Source: Lactiplantibacillus xiangfangensis (GTDB lineage: Bacteria; Bacillota; Bacilli; Lactobacillales; Lactobacillaceae). From it: a DNA stretch of 64,000 nt. The translations under genes were made by a program, and so were the position numbers. A model generated the notes under the pieces. The model was not told the origin of the DNA and ran no database searches. It saw only the letters and a list, made by a program, of their open reading frames with translations. The stretch lies in NCBI RefSeq assembly GCF_001438845.1, contig NZ_JQCL01000057.1:244911-308910 (forward strand), in the 5' to 3' direction. Below are positions 36,015 to 45,345 of this stretch, piece after piece (positions within the stretch are counted from its first letter, which is position 1; every line of letters begins with the position of its first letter).

Positions 36015-36713
36015 ATGAAAAGATTTTTAAAAGCTGGCTTAATGCTGGTGTTGGGGTTAGCACTAGTTGCGCCAAGCTTAACAACTACGGCAGATGCTTC
36101 TAGTAAAAAGGTGAAGGTCATCTCAACGACTAAGGTTGCGAAGAAGGCTTATCATGGTAAAAAGGGGTACATTTACAGCAGTGCTAAGCTAACCAAGAAA
36201 AAGTACAACATGAAGAAATACAAGTACACGACTTGGTACCGTTCAAAGAAGGCTAAGATCAAGAAGTCGGGGAAGAAGTCTTCTTTGACGTATATTAAAG
36301 CTGGCAAGAAAAAGGGCTGGATTTACAGCAAGTATTTGACTGCCGGGAAAGCACCAATTAACAAAAAGAAAATTTTGAAGAACGATTTAACGGCATACAA
36401 TCGCGCAATGATGTCAGCTAGTCCGGAATTACAAAGTAATCTTCAGGAGCTGTCTCCCAATGATTATTATGCAATGGGGCTGTTGCTGAATGATTACTAT
36501 TATGAAAAAGAGGACGCCGCACAGGATAAAGGCGCAATCTTGAAAACTTATAAGATTTTCAAGGGCCGCTTTAGCAAATCCCAGAATAAGAACTTGGCTG
36601 CAATGGCTAAGGATGTGAGTGGGTTCCATTTTACTAAGTCTAATCAAGAAATGAGCGCAAGAAAATTAGCAACATTTGGTACTGCACTTGGTAAGCTAAT
36701 TGAGGATCTTTAA
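36015..36713 (+). CDS. Secreted lysine-rich protein of unknown function
   Basis: The 232-residue protein has a clear signal peptide (Lys-rich start, hydrophobic LMLVLGLALVAPSL, cleavage about after ADA at residue 28). The mature first half (30-115) is very rich in Lys, Tyr and Ser, with repeated YHGKKGYIYSSAKLTKKKY- and GKKKGWIYSKYL-type units that look like surface-layer/SH3-like wall-binding modules. The C-terminal half is helical. It probably binds the cell wall by charge. GGGAGG precedes the ATG; -10 TATAAT at 35980-35985 has an extended TG. It is flanked by near-identical terminators. Confidence 0.8.
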   Translation: MKRFLKAGLMLVLGLALVAPSLTTTADASSKKVKVISTTKVAKKAYHGKKGYIYSSAKLTKKKYNMKKYKYTTWYRSKKAKIKKSGKKSSLTYIKAGKKKGWIYSKYLTAGKAPINKKKILKNDLTAYNRAMMSASPELQSNLQELSPNDYYAMGLLLNDYYYEKEDAAQDKGAILKTYKIFKGRFSKSQNKNLAAMAKDVSGFHFTKSNQEMSARKLATFGTALGKLIEDL

Positions 36714-36728
36714 ACATAACTGAATCAG

Positions 36729-36758
36729 AAAGACCGTTCGAATTTGGAGCGGTCTTTT
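36729..36758 (+). terminator. Terminator after the Lys-rich secreted protein gene
   Basis: AAAGACCG(TTC) pairs with (GAG)CGGTCTTT, 16 bases after the stop. Confidence 0.8.
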
Positions 36759-36818
36759 AGTTTGCAAAATGGGTTTGAGTACTAATTCGATTAAACTTTA
36801 ATGGCCCGTAGAATAAAA

Positions 36819-36862
36819 CAAACCGCTACATGACTGTCTGAGATAGTCGTGTAGCGGTTTTT
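36819..36862. terminator. Second copy of the metG-type terminator
   Basis: About 45 bases almost identical to 35873-35916, including the preceding GAATAA-ACA. It is in a position to end the leftward rgg gene as well, since the minus strand also shows a T-rich tail. Confidence 0.8.
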
Positions 36863-36900
36863 ATGGTGTTGACGTGGTGATTGCGGCGGCGTAACAATAG

Positions 36901-37740
36901 TTATTTCAATACTAATTCTGGAAAATCTTGTTTGGCAATGTCAGCAACTGGCTTAGCGCCCATTGCATCTAACACATCACAAGCTTGGCGAGCCTGATCA
37001 ATATTATGGTTTAAGACTGCGAGCCGAATAATACTGAGTAAGCGTAGGTCGTAGCGGTGATTTTGTTCAGTTAGGTGGATGCTCTCATTGAGATATTGCC
37101 TAATTTGGTCCTTACTAATCGTCCCCGGGTTCTTGATGCCCATATAGGCAAGATTGGCCACAATCGCATTTTTCAGTAGTGGGTATCTAGGTGAATATTG
37201 ATCGATACGTTCCAGGACCCGTTTCCCCTTTTGTTGGGCGGTAAGGGGATCAAAAATGTAGAGCATGTTATTAATTAGAAAAAAGTCCGTTTTACTCCAA
37301 TTTTTAGTAGCAGTGACTTCATTCCAAACGGGCATGACTAAGGTCGTTAGCTGTTCGCGCGAATAAGAATCAATGTGAATTAGTGCCACTAGTATGGGAA
37401 TGAGTTGGTGAATATATTTCAAATTGGAACTGGATAATAGCTGTTGCGCATCGACTAGTAATGTTTGTAATTCACTCATCTGGGAGGTGTCGGATAGGTG
37501 CTCAAATTGATAGACCAGCGCCTGATCCGCTGGTAATTGATGGTCATGGCGGTAATCTTCAAAATCACGGAGTGAAACGCCTAAACGTTCAATGATTTTT
37601 ATCATGGTATTGTACGGAAGAACGCGATCTTTGTGCTCAGCTTCAATAATGGCTTTACGAGTTGTGATGTCAGCTGCAAGTTGCGCCTGAGTTAAGCCTT
37701 GAGTTTTACGGAGCATTTCAATAACTTTACCTGTTTTCAT
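36901..37740 (-). CDS. Rgg/GadR/MutR family transcriptional regulator
   Basis: The 279-residue protein has an N-terminal XRE helix-turn-helix (residues 2-60, GKVIEMLRKTQGLTQAQLA) and a long helical-repeat C-terminal domain (80-279), the size and layout of Rgg proteins. These bind small imported peptides. AAAGG seven bases before the ATG at 37740 sets the start. It is divergent from the short hydrophobic peptide gene at 37847, the classic rgg-shp arrangement of streptococci. It most likely activates the peptide-adhesin operon; direct proof is lacking. Confidence 0.88.
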   Translation of the reverse strand: MKTGKVIEMLRKTQGLTQAQLAADITTRKAIIEAEHKDRVLPYNTMIKIIERLGVSLRDFEDYRHDHQLPADQALVYQFEHLSDTSQMSELQTLLVDAQQLLSSSNLKYIHQLIPILVALIHIDSYSREQLTTLVMPVWNEVTATKNWSKTDFFLINNMLYIFDPLTAQQKGKRVLERIDQYSPRYPLLKNAIVANLAYMGIKNPGTISKDQIRQYLNESIHLTEQNHRYDLRLLSIIRLAVLNHNIDQARQACDVLDAMGAKPVADIAKQDFPELVLK

Positions 37741-37766
37741 AAATTTACCTTTCACTAAAAATTAAT

Positions 37767-37816
37767 GTGCTAATTTGTCACATTTCAAATAATAACTTAT
37801 AGACAAGAAATATAAT
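37767..37816 (+). promoter_or_regulatory. Promoter/operator between rgg and the peptide gene
   Basis: A good -10 TATAAT (37811-37816) has no consensus -35 at the right distance (AATAAT-like bases at 37788). An inverted repeat AATGTG...CACATT (about 37763-37784) lies upstream of the missing -35. A poor -35 with a dyad just above it fits activation by a bound regulator such as Rgg. Confidence 0.5.
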
Positions 37817-37846
37817 AGGGATAAATGATTAAAGGGGAGGATAAAA

Positions 37847-37921
37847 ATGAAAAAATTAATGGTATTGGGGCTTACAGTTTGGAGTTGGATTATCGGAGGA
37901 TATGCGAGGTGGAGTATATGA
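37847..37921 (+). CDS. Short hydrophobic peptide (SHP-like pheromone precursor), 24 aa
   Basis: ATG at 37847 is preceded by AAAGGGGAGG with six bases spacing, the strongest ribosome site in the area. The peptide has a Lys-Lys start, a hydrophobic middle and a Trp/Ile/Gly-rich core VWSWIIGG followed by six residues that end Trp-Ser-Ile. Size, charge pattern and position (divergent from an rgg gene) match streptococcal SHP pheromones, which also carry Ile/Val-Gly-Gly. Its TGA overlaps the adhesin ATG (ATGA), so translation is coupled. No sequence identity to a known SHP is claimed. Confidence 0.7.
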   Translation: MKKLMVLGLTVWSWIIGGYARWSI

Positions 37922-40900
37922 ACGGGGAACCAAAAGTAAGAGTAGATACAAAATCATACTTAAAATTGAATATTAAAAGTCATATATGGCTGTTTGCGGG
38001 TGTGACACTTACAAGTATCAGTTTGGGGAATGCAAAATTATCAACGCTGAATGCTGATGCTGCGGTTTTGAATAGCCAAAATAGTGGAATAACCGAAATG
38101 GTGTCTAAAAAAAGTGGAGACAACAACACAAGTGCAGTTAATATCAAGGCTGGTGGAGCAAGTGTTAATGATGGAAACTCAAAATCGGATACCGGTATTG
38201 TAGATAGTGGTAATGAGAAGTCTACTGATGAAAAAGAAAACACTGAAACGGTGGTTTCCAGTAATGAGGAGACCAACTCAGTTAAAAATACCGATACAGC
38301 TTCTACGAAATCAAATGTGGAAAGAATGAATATAAAAACTGCTACGCAAGAAAACAGCAAGGTAGACAGTAATTCTTCTAACGATAGTATTTTAAGGGTA
38401 AATAATACAAAGGTAATATCACCAAAGACTGTTGTCAGACGAACCGCTATGGTACGCAGTGCAAATACGTCGTCCACGACAACTGTGACAGATTACAATA
38501 GCGCTACACCAATAGCTAGTAACGAAAAAGCAATTATCCCAAAGAAAAATGATAGATTAAATTCTAAATATAGTTTTATTCCAAAAGCAAATGCTAGTGG
38601 AAAAACAAAAGTTACGGCAATTGGAGATGCAATTACTAGTACGGGTACTAATCGAGTTGCGGTTAATATGAGAACATCAGCTAAGGGACAGACTGGTTTT
38701 AAATATACCAATGTTGGTTATGATGCGGTTGGTAGAAGTGTCGATATGGAATTGATCTATACAAATTGGGGACGTATGGATACTAATGATACGCCCTATA
38801 TTGAAGCATATACGAACAAAATTAAGACGGATTTAGCAGGTGTTGGTTGGGCAGATGTTGAGTACCGCTTTTTAAGCAGTGATACAGAAACGCCGGTAGC
38901 GGTTTCAGGACTATTAACGTTAACAGATATTGATGGTAGTCAATCTGTTAGTTTAAATAATAAACAATGGTCCCAAATTGATAACGTTTATATTCCAGAA
39001 AGTGATGATCCAACTACTGGGAAGGTTGATAACTGGTTACGTTATGTAGCAAACGATGACTATCTAACAATTGTTTCTCCCAGTGATAATAGTGGGAATA
39101 CTGATGAATATGCGATGCTAACATTTACATATACAAATCTAAGTGTAATTAATTTTCGTATTAGTAACGGTAGAACTGGTAAAAATAAAGTAGAGAATGT
39201 ATGGGGCGTTAATTATATTGCACAAAAGCCACTTGCTACAGCAGTAATTGCACCTAGCATAACGGTTTCGGATGATGATCAAATTAATGTAAGTAGTAAT
39301 ACTTTAAGAGATGGAGAAGCTAATTACAATTATACCTTTACCCAACAGATTCCAGATGAATGGGCAGCTTTTTATTATCATGATATTTTATTCTCTGGTA
39401 AATTGCCAAGTGATACCCGACTAACGAATTATCGAGTGACTGATGAATCTGGAAATGATATCACGCCAGAATTTATAGACCAGTCGGATGGTCAGAACTT
39501 TAAATTGGGAGTTGCAACAGACTATGTTGGTAGTAAAAATTTTTACGGGCATCGCTACACAGTTAATATATCTGTAATAGCGTCGCAAGCAGATGTGATT
39601 CAAAATTTTCAAATGAAGGTAAAGACGAATATTGATGGGGATGTTCAATCCTCAAATCAAGTAATAACCGTAATTCCAAAGAAGAAGTATGTGATAACAC
39701 ATTATTATTTAGCTGGTACAACGACTAAAATGGCAGAAGATCAAACGGATCGGGTGATTAAGAATGATAGCTATACGACAAATTCAGTAGATATAGCTGG
39801 ATACCAACAATTAGTCCCTAAAAATGTCACAGGGGTAATGGGGGACAATAATATTGTAGTGATATACCAATATTCTCCAGTGTCAATTTCGATTCCAATT
39901 GAGTATGTTGATCAAAATAAAACTCATATTTTATCTGATACGGTAATAAAGGGTAACTACGATAAGGCTTATGACGCTAGTAGTTTGGTAAAACGTATCA
40001 AAGGTTATAGCTTAGTGAAAGTAGATAATCAAAGTGGACAGTTTAAACTAGATAATTCTCCAGTTATCGTACATTATCAAGCACAAAAGGTTACTATACC
40101 GGTAATCTATGTTGATCAAAATGGAAAGTCTATTTTACCAGCTACTAGTATTACTGGTTACTATAATGACCCCTATGAAGCCAATCGTCTTTTGAAAGAT
40201 GTCCATGGATACTCTTTTAAAAATGCGATTAACTCGCAAGGTCAATACCAGCTGGTTAATCCAACAATTATTTTTCACTACCAGGCATTACCGGGTTCAG
40301 TGGATGTAAAATATTTGGATTTGCATACAAATAATAATTTATCTTCTTCGAAAATCTACAATGGTTTTTATGGTGACAACTATGATTTGACGATGACAAA
40401 TAAATCATTTACTGGGTATCATTTGATAAAAACTCTGGGTGGATTGACCGATTCTTTTGGAATTGGTAATAAAAGCGTTGTATACCAATTTATGCCAGAT
40501 AAGGTAACAATTCATGTGAAGAATGTTACAGATTTAAATGAAACTCTTGGTGAGTATGATGTTTCCGGATATTACAATGATACGTATGAAATTCAAACAC
40601 TAAAGGATTTGCCGACAGAATTGGCCTATAGCGCGACGATTGGAAGCTTACGGGGGAAATTCGGTTATACAGGGGAATCAGTTGTGAACGAGTATCGTTA
40701 TTCATACGGTAATACAACCAAAAATGGAAATGGTGCATTGACAACCATTTACAGAAATGGTGATGACGATATTGTTGGGTTAGAACAGATGCATGTGGAT
40801 GGTAACGAGACGTATGCTTTCTTTAATGCTGACGGTAAACTACAGGCAGGGGAGTATTCAATTGATAACAATAGTTTTGTAAATCTTTCTAACCCGATGT

Positions 40901-42039
40901 CAAAAGGTGACTACGTTATTCTAACTAGTATTGATGGAAGCTTTACGCGGGTTGATTACCTACAGGATGGTTCAATTTCTATTAGCAAGCAACTGAGTAG
41001 TTTAGATACGAAAGGCGATAGTGTGACCATGGCAGCTGATGGAAATTTGAGTTTCTCAACATTGCACTATAAAACTATTTCAGAAGATTTGTCTAAAAAT
41101 CGACAATCTGAACTACTCCAACAAGTTTGGCCTACTGGGGAGACTGTAACAGTCAACATCAGCAGTACACCGACTTTTGCATTTGCAGATGTGTTGCATC
41201 AACTACGATTTATTGCGGATATCAAGTGCTTTGATACAGCGCAAAGTATTAATGTTGACGGGAGCAAATATCAATTTTCAAAGACCAAAGCTGGTTTATT
41301 AGTAATTCAGCAGATTAATGCAAAGGGGAAGCCAACGTATAGTAGTTATTATACGAATCAGGGACAATTGGTTAAATCTGATTATCAAATTGAAAATAAA
41401 GTTGTTGGTGGAAATAAAAGCTATGTGCTGACGAAATATACTAAATATGATCAAACGGAAAGCCTGCTAGAAATTCAGGTTGGTGGGCAAAAGATTACAA
41501 TTACGTCATCATTTGGTTTGGCAACATTAAGAGTTGTTAGGTCGAATGGAACAGCGACCTTAAAACGTCGATTTAATAAAAAGGCTGCTTTTGAGTTGAC
41601 CAATGGTGTTAAAGCCGTATTGGTACTAAATGACAATAGTAAATACGTATTAACGTTGACTAAGATGAGTAATGACCAAGTTATTGGTCAAACAATAGTC
41701 ATTGATAAGACAGATGGTCGAATTGTTAGAGCAGACACTTTTATTGAAAGAACGAAGGTTCTGAAAAATGCAAACTATCAGAAAACTAATGGTGAAAATA
41801 TGACGAACAGTAAAAATGAGCACTCTGAGAGAAGATCAATTGTTTTCAGTAAGGATAGCCCGTCAAAAATGAACTCGCAAAGCCATATAAATAAGCCACG
41901 TTCAACTGCAGAATTTCGCAGGCATCATGGAAGATTGACATTACCTAAAACGAATGAACGAAGTGGGTTAACTTTAATTTCACTTGGATTATTATCTCTA
42001 ATAGTATTGCTAACAACAGTATTGAAGCGTAGACAATGA
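37918..42039 (+). CDS. Large MucBP-repeat cell-wall adhesin with LPxTxE anchor
   Basis: The 1373-residue protein has an N-terminal extended signal resembling KxYKxGKxW (TKSYLKLNIKSHIWLFAGVTL) and a Ser/Thr/Asn-rich segment (about 55-200). A lectin-like globular region follows (about 220-430), then about five MucBP-type repeats (592-930). The C-terminal part is unknown, and the protein ends with the sorting signal LPKTNE at 1342, a hydrophobic stretch and KRRQ. LPxTxE is the sortase form of L. plantarum. The ATG at 37918 follows AGGTGGAG and overlaps the peptide stop; the frame's earlier ATG at 37825 overlaps the peptide gene and lacks a site. A+T-rich unlike the neighbours. Confidence 0.85.
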   Translation: MNGEPKVRVDTKSYLKLNIKSHIWLFAGVTLTSISLGNAKLSTLNADAAVLNSQNSGITEMVSKKSGDNNTSAVNIKAGGASVNDGNSKSDTGIVDSGNEKSTDEKENTETVVSSNEETNSVKNTDTASTKSNVERMNIKTATQENSKVDSNSSNDSILRVNNTKVISPKTVVRRTAMVRSANTSSTTTVTDYNSATPIASNEKAIIPKKNDRLNSKYSFIPKANASGKTKVTAIGDAITSTGTNRVAVNMRTSAKGQTGFKYTNVGYDAVGRSVDMELIYTNWGRMDTNDTPYIEAYTNKIKTDLAGVGWADVEYRFLSSDTETPVAVSGLLTLTDIDGSQSVSLNNKQWSQIDNVYIPESDDPTTGKVDNWLRYVANDDYLTIVSPSDNSGNTDEYAMLTFTYTNLSVINFRISNGRTGKNKVENVWGVNYIAQKPLATAVIAPSITVSDDDQINVSSNTLRDGEANYNYTFTQQIPDEWAAFYYHDILFSGKLPSDTRLTNYRVTDESGNDITPEFIDQSDGQNFKLGVATDYVGSKNFYGHRYTVNISVIASQADVIQNFQMKVKTNIDGDVQSSNQVITVIPKKKYVITHYYLAGTTTKMAEDQTDRVIKNDSYTTNSVDIAGYQQLVPKNVTGVMGDNNIVVIYQYSPVSISIPIEYVDQNKTHILSDTVIKGNYDKAYDASSLVKRIKGYSLVKVDNQSGQFKLDNSPVIVHYQAQKVTIPVIYVDQNGKSILPATSITGYYNDPYEANRLLKDVHGYSFKNAINSQGQYQLVNPTIIFHYQALPGSVDVKYLDLHTNNNLSSSKIYNGFYGDNYDLTMTNKSFTGYHLIKTLGGLTDSFGIGNKSVVYQFMPDKVTIHVKNVTDLNETLGEYDVSGYYNDTYEIQTLKDLPTELAYSATIGSLRGKFGYTGESVVNEYRYSYGNTTKNGNGALTTIYRNGDDDIVGLEQMHVDGNETYAFFNADGKLQAGEYSIDNNSFVNLSNPMSKGDYVILTSIDGSFTRVDYLQDGSISISKQLSSLDTKGDSVTMAADGNLSFSTLHYKTISEDLSKNRQSELLQQVWPTGETVTVNISSTPTFAFADVLHQLRFIADIKCFDTAQSINVDGSKYQFSKTKAGLLVIQQINAKGKPTYSSYYTNQGQLVKSDYQIENKVVGGNKSYVLTKYTKYDQTESLLEIQVGGQKITITSSFGLATLRVVRSNGTATLKRRFNKKAAFELTNGVKAVLVLNDNSKYVLTLTKMSNDQVIGQTIVIDKTDGRIVRADTFIERTKVLKNANYQKTNGENMTNSKNEHSERRSIVFSKDSPSKMNSQSHINKPRSTAEFRRHHGRLTLPKTNERSGLTLISLGLLSLIVLLTTVLKRRQ

Positions 42040-42746
42040 TACGAAAAAAGTATTTGTGGATTTCAGGAATTGTGATGGCTTTGTGTATGGTGGTCATTAT
42101 AGTAGTTTTAAATAAAAATTCCGCAACTGTTAGAGTAGCGGTTATTGATGGCGATACAGGAATCCGGACAACAAATATTAGACATAAACGATACGTTAAA
42201 GGTAGTCATTCTTCTAAAGTACATGCAGATATTGTTATCAATCGTATTTTGAAAGGATTATATCATAATAAGGATATAATCATTTATGATTACGCCGTCA
42301 TGGACAGTGATGGTGGAATATCAGAAGCAAATTTTCAAAAAGCATTGATGCAAGCAAGAAAAGATCATGCACAAATCATTAATTTTTCTGGTGGATTTGA
42401 CGTTACCCAAAGTTCGACTCATACATTAATAAGAAAACTTGTGAATGAAAAAGTCGTAATTGTTGCAGCAGCGGGAAACAATTATGGTGCGAATGCGGAT
42501 TTTCCCGCAGATGTACCAGGAGTGGTATCAGTTGGCAGTACTGCAAACGGTACAAGGGCTGATTATTCCGCACGGGGTAAAGTAGATGTCTATTGTAATG
42601 GATCGAATATTCAATACAAAGGAAATAGGTACTACGGAACATCGTTTGCTGCGCCACAATACACTAATCGATTAGTACGGGAGCGATTAGGACATCCCAA
42701 GAAGGCAGTATGGTATTTAAATAAAAGGCTTTTGGCGAAAAAATGA
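42036..42746 (+). CDS. Membrane-anchored minimal S8 subtilisin-like protease
   Basis: The 236-residue protein has one N-terminal membrane segment (about 7-25) and then a compact subtilase domain with all catalytic residues visible: Asp38 in VAVIDGD, His58 in KGSHSSKVH, oxyanion Asn148 in VAAAGNN and Ser203 in YGTSFAAPQ. It has no propeptide and is shorter than common subtilases. With the catalytic part outside the membrane it could cut the adhesin, the next secreted protein or the peptide pheromone. Its ATG overlaps the adhesin TGA. Confidence 0.85.
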   Translation: MIRKKYLWISGIVMALCMVVIIVVLNKNSATVRVAVIDGDTGIRTTNIRHKRYVKGSHSSKVHADIVINRILKGLYHNKDIIIYDYAVMDSDGGISEANFQKALMQARKDHAQIINFSGGFDVTQSSTHTLIRKLVNEKVVIVAAAGNNYGANADFPADVPGVVSVGSTANGTRADYSARGKVDVYCNGSNIQYKGNRYYGTSFAAPQYTNRLVRERLGHPKKAVWYLNKRLLAKK

Positions 42747-42769
42747 ATTAATTTACAGGGGAAGTTATT

Positions 42770-44752
42770 ATGAAGCAAGTGATAAAAAAATTAGCACTGG
42801 TTATGGCGGGGATTTTGTTAACCAATTGTCTAACAGTATTCGTACCTGCAACTATTCGTGCGGAACAAGTAGGAACAACATCGGTTAATGCAAGCCATGT
42901 TCAATCAAAACGTTGGTCTGAAAGCAAAATTAGTAAGTATTTAGATCAGAAGTCAGATTTCTTTATTAAGCATGGTATGAGGTTACAAGGAGCAGAAATT
43001 GATGATAAAGGTACTACGTTGGTTTCAACGAAAAAGCTCAAAGATAATCGACATTTAGAATATATTACGATGATGCAAAATGGTTCGGCAAATCTTACAA
43101 CCCGGATTATTTTGTACAAAAATAAAAGTAAAGTAAGTTGGATTGATGTTCAAAGTCATATTGCTACGACTAAGAATGGTCTTCCAGAATTAGTTTCACA
43201 CGTCAGTGGCAAGACAAAAACGTATACGACACCATTAACGAATGGGCATACTTCATTTGTGCCTGCGATACCGGTCATAGCGGGTGTTGGTGCTAGTCTT
43301 GGCCCAATTGGGTGGGCCGTTGTAGGTGGTGTTGCAGCGGCTTCAGCCGGATTAGCTGCCTATCGATATTATGAGAATTCAAAGACTTATGTTGTTAGGA
43401 CGCCGGTTAGATCTAAAAAAAAGTCATATAGCTCGGCTAAAGTGCGCCATGCTGCAAAAAGTATGACCAAGGCATCGGCGCATTATCGTGCAGCACGGCA
43501 TTCAATTAGTAAGGTAAAATATCATACTGGCAGTCGCTTGTCTGTAAAATCAATCAGTAAAATTAACTTTGCCTTTAAGTCTATTAGAATGGGAAATGTT
43601 AATATTGGAAATTTAGGTATTCGTAAATTAAACATTCCCAATATCAACTTAAAAATCAAGCCCATCCATATTGGTAAAATCAATTTTGATATTAAACCTA
43701 TACATGTGTTGAGCCGAAAAGAAGCTCGTGCGCTCAATAAAATAACTTTGGAACTCAAAAAAACTGATGTATCCTTAAAAGAAAGTAAGACACGTCTTAG
43801 CAATTATAATTTTAAAGCGTTGGCTAATATGAAATTTGATATGCCAATTTTGAAAACTACCAAAGTGGCCGTAAATCCTTTTAAATTAGATGCTAAAGCG
43901 GGGAAGATAACGATTTCGGGGCGGATTTCTGCACCAGGAACGGTTAGTCTATATGTTACTGGACAGCCAATACTTACAAAGAAAACGAATCGGGATTTTT
44001 CGTTTACAATTGATAAACAAAACGTGTTAACTAGTGATAAAACATTGTTTGGGTCATCAATCAGTCTAACGGCATCAGGTACGGGTAGCAAAAAAGTTTC
44101 ATATTTTTCATCGCCAGATTTAAATATCAATCTTGATAAGCAAGGTAGCTTGATTGGTGATGCCAACTTTAAAAAAGCCATCATTGAGAGTATTCCGACG
44201 GTTACTCCTAAAATCAATAAATTTTCACCTGGGAAAAAGGTAAGGATAACTGGTACTGCCACACCAAAAGCGCGTATTTTTATAACTAAAGGAGGAAAAC
44301 AGTACCATGGTACAGCCAATGCAAAGGGAAAGTATTCAGTTCCAGTTGGCCGGGTAAAGAGTGGTGGCTATGTTGAAGTGGTGTCACAACTACCGAATAC
44401 GTTTAAGATTAATTATAGCCGGTCACGGACTGCTAAAAAACGTGCTAATAAGAAATCAGATAAGGCTAATATAAGACAAACAAGTCATTCGTTTGGGAAA
44501 AATTCTGAAGCAAAATATAATGGGAAGACTGGTCACTATAGAGTTGATGCAGAGCCGGATAGTAAAAAGATTCAAGTCCAATTTAATGAAGTAGAGTTTA
44601 AAAAATTGGATACCCGTATACCGTTACAAGAAGCAAAAAAACCAGAGGGAGATTTAATAATATATTTAAAGAGTGTTTTTGGGAAGAACATTAAGGATTA
44701 TAAAAAACTCGCTGGCTATGTAAAAAAAGCCTTGGATTATTTATACAAGTAG
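42770..44752 (+). CDS. Secreted basic protein with Ig-like domains, unknown C-terminus
   Basis: The 660-residue protein has a signal peptide (KKLALVMAGILL..., cleavage about after IRA at residue 31). A Gly/Ala-rich hydrophobic segment (about 163-200, GVGASLGPIGWAVVGGVAAA) is next, then a Lys-rich part and a run of short Asn-Ile repeats (264-314, such as NVNIGNLGI and KLNIPNINLKI). Two bacterial Ig-like domains (about 374-450 and 478-547) precede a unique basic C-terminus (598-660). Whether the C-terminus is a toxin is open. It follows the subtilase by 23 bases and precedes the acidic paralogue pair by 14. Confidence 0.75.
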   Translation: MKQVIKKLALVMAGILLTNCLTVFVPATIRAEQVGTTSVNASHVQSKRWSESKISKYLDQKSDFFIKHGMRLQGAEIDDKGTTLVSTKKLKDNRHLEYITMMQNGSANLTTRIILYKNKSKVSWIDVQSHIATTKNGLPELVSHVSGKTKTYTTPLTNGHTSFVPAIPVIAGVGASLGPIGWAVVGGVAAASAGLAAYRYYENSKTYVVRTPVRSKKKSYSSAKVRHAAKSMTKASAHYRAARHSISKVKYHTGSRLSVKSISKINFAFKSIRMGNVNIGNLGIRKLNIPNINLKIKPIHIGKINFDIKPIHVLSRKEARALNKITLELKKTDVSLKESKTRLSNYNFKALANMKFDMPILKTTKVAVNPFKLDAKAGKITISGRISAPGTVSLYVTGQPILTKKTNRDFSFTIDKQNVLTSDKTLFGSSISLTASGTGSKKVSYFSSPDLNINLDKQGSLIGDANFKKAIIESIPTVTPKINKFSPGKKVRITGTATPKARIFITKGGKQYHGTANAKGKYSVPVGRVKSGGYVEVVSQLPNTFKINYSRSRTAKKRANKKSDKANIRQTSHSFGKNSEAKYNGKTGHYRVDAEPDSKKIQVQFNEVEFKKLDTRIPLQEAKKPEGDLIIYLKSVFGKNIKDYKKLAGYVKKALDYLYK

Positions 44753-44766
44753 AAAAGAGGGAGCAA

Positions 44767-45312
44767 ATGCAGTCAACTATTAGATATCATCGTTCGCACC
44801 TACGTGTCTACGATGCGGAGTGGCAAGTATTAGCAAGAGAGATGTGGGATATTCCCACAACGGATACTCGGCCAGTAGAAATTAATATAAATGCGGTGGA
44901 TTACGATGATTTAAACCGATATCTGTACTTTAGAGTGGGTTTGCGATTGGAAGAATATCCGGATACTGAGGCTTTTTTTGACAAAGTTCCAGTTCAAAAT
45001 GCTGGTGAAAACATTGTGATACGTCCCTATCGCCATCAGCCTAAAGCAGAACTAGTAACGTATTTAAAGGAGCCACTTATGATTACGCAAAAGGCGTATT
45101 ACGTTTTTGCACACTATATTATTGCGCATTTGCCGGGACAAATTAGTGAAGATGAGGGCCAAACTTGGCTAACGGCCAAGCAGTATTATCAGCGACATGC
45201 CGATGTCATTGAGCTATCAGGTGCGGAAGTTCGCAAGATCAGTCTTGAGCAGGCTGGTAAAACATCGTTAGAAGAAGAACCGTGGGATACGCCGGGCGTT
45301 ATCTGGGCCTAA
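44767..45312 (+). CDS. Acidic paralogue of the 25-27 kb array, copy 5
   Basis: The 181-residue protein belongs to the same unknown family as 24854-26992: strand start MQSTIRYHRS, AREMWDIPTT near residue 24, the helix MITQKAYYVFAHYII and the acidic motif GQISEDEGQTW. It has no signal peptide, so it stays in the cell, and is rich in Asp and Glu. It sits 14 bases after a secreted basic protein, with AGAGGGAG before the ATG. An immunity-type partner is one reading of this position. Confidence 0.7.
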   Translation: MQSTIRYHRSHLRVYDAEWQVLAREMWDIPTTDTRPVEININAVDYDDLNRYLYFRVGLRLEEYPDTEAFFDKVPVQNAGENIVIRPYRHQPKAELVTYLKEPLMITQKAYYVFAHYIIAHLPGQISEDEGQTWLTAKQYYQRHADVIELSGAEVRKISLEQAGKTSLEEEPWDTPGVIWA

Positions 45313-45345
45313 CCACTTAATGAGTAGAATTATGGGGTGTTAATT

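Noticed and set aside
36015-36713. Bacteriocin or toxin reading of the Lys-rich secreted protein
   Set aside because: Too long for a class II bacteriocin, no double-glycine leader and no immunity gene; the repeated Tyr/Lys units fit wall binding better.
37980-38477. 165-codon hydrophobic frame on the minus strand
   Set aside because: It mirrors the Ser/Thr/Asn-rich segment of the adhesin; the composition is an antisense effect and no ribosome site is present.
42770-42870. Lipoprotein signal in the Ig-domain protein (Leu-Thr-Asn-Cys)
   Set aside because: Asn at -1 is not accepted in lipoboxes; a normal signal-peptidase site after Ile-Arg-Ala fits better.
43804-44319. 171-codon minus-strand frame inside the Ig-domain protein gene
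   Set aside because: Antisense shadow of a well-supported secreted protein with signal peptide and domains; no start context.
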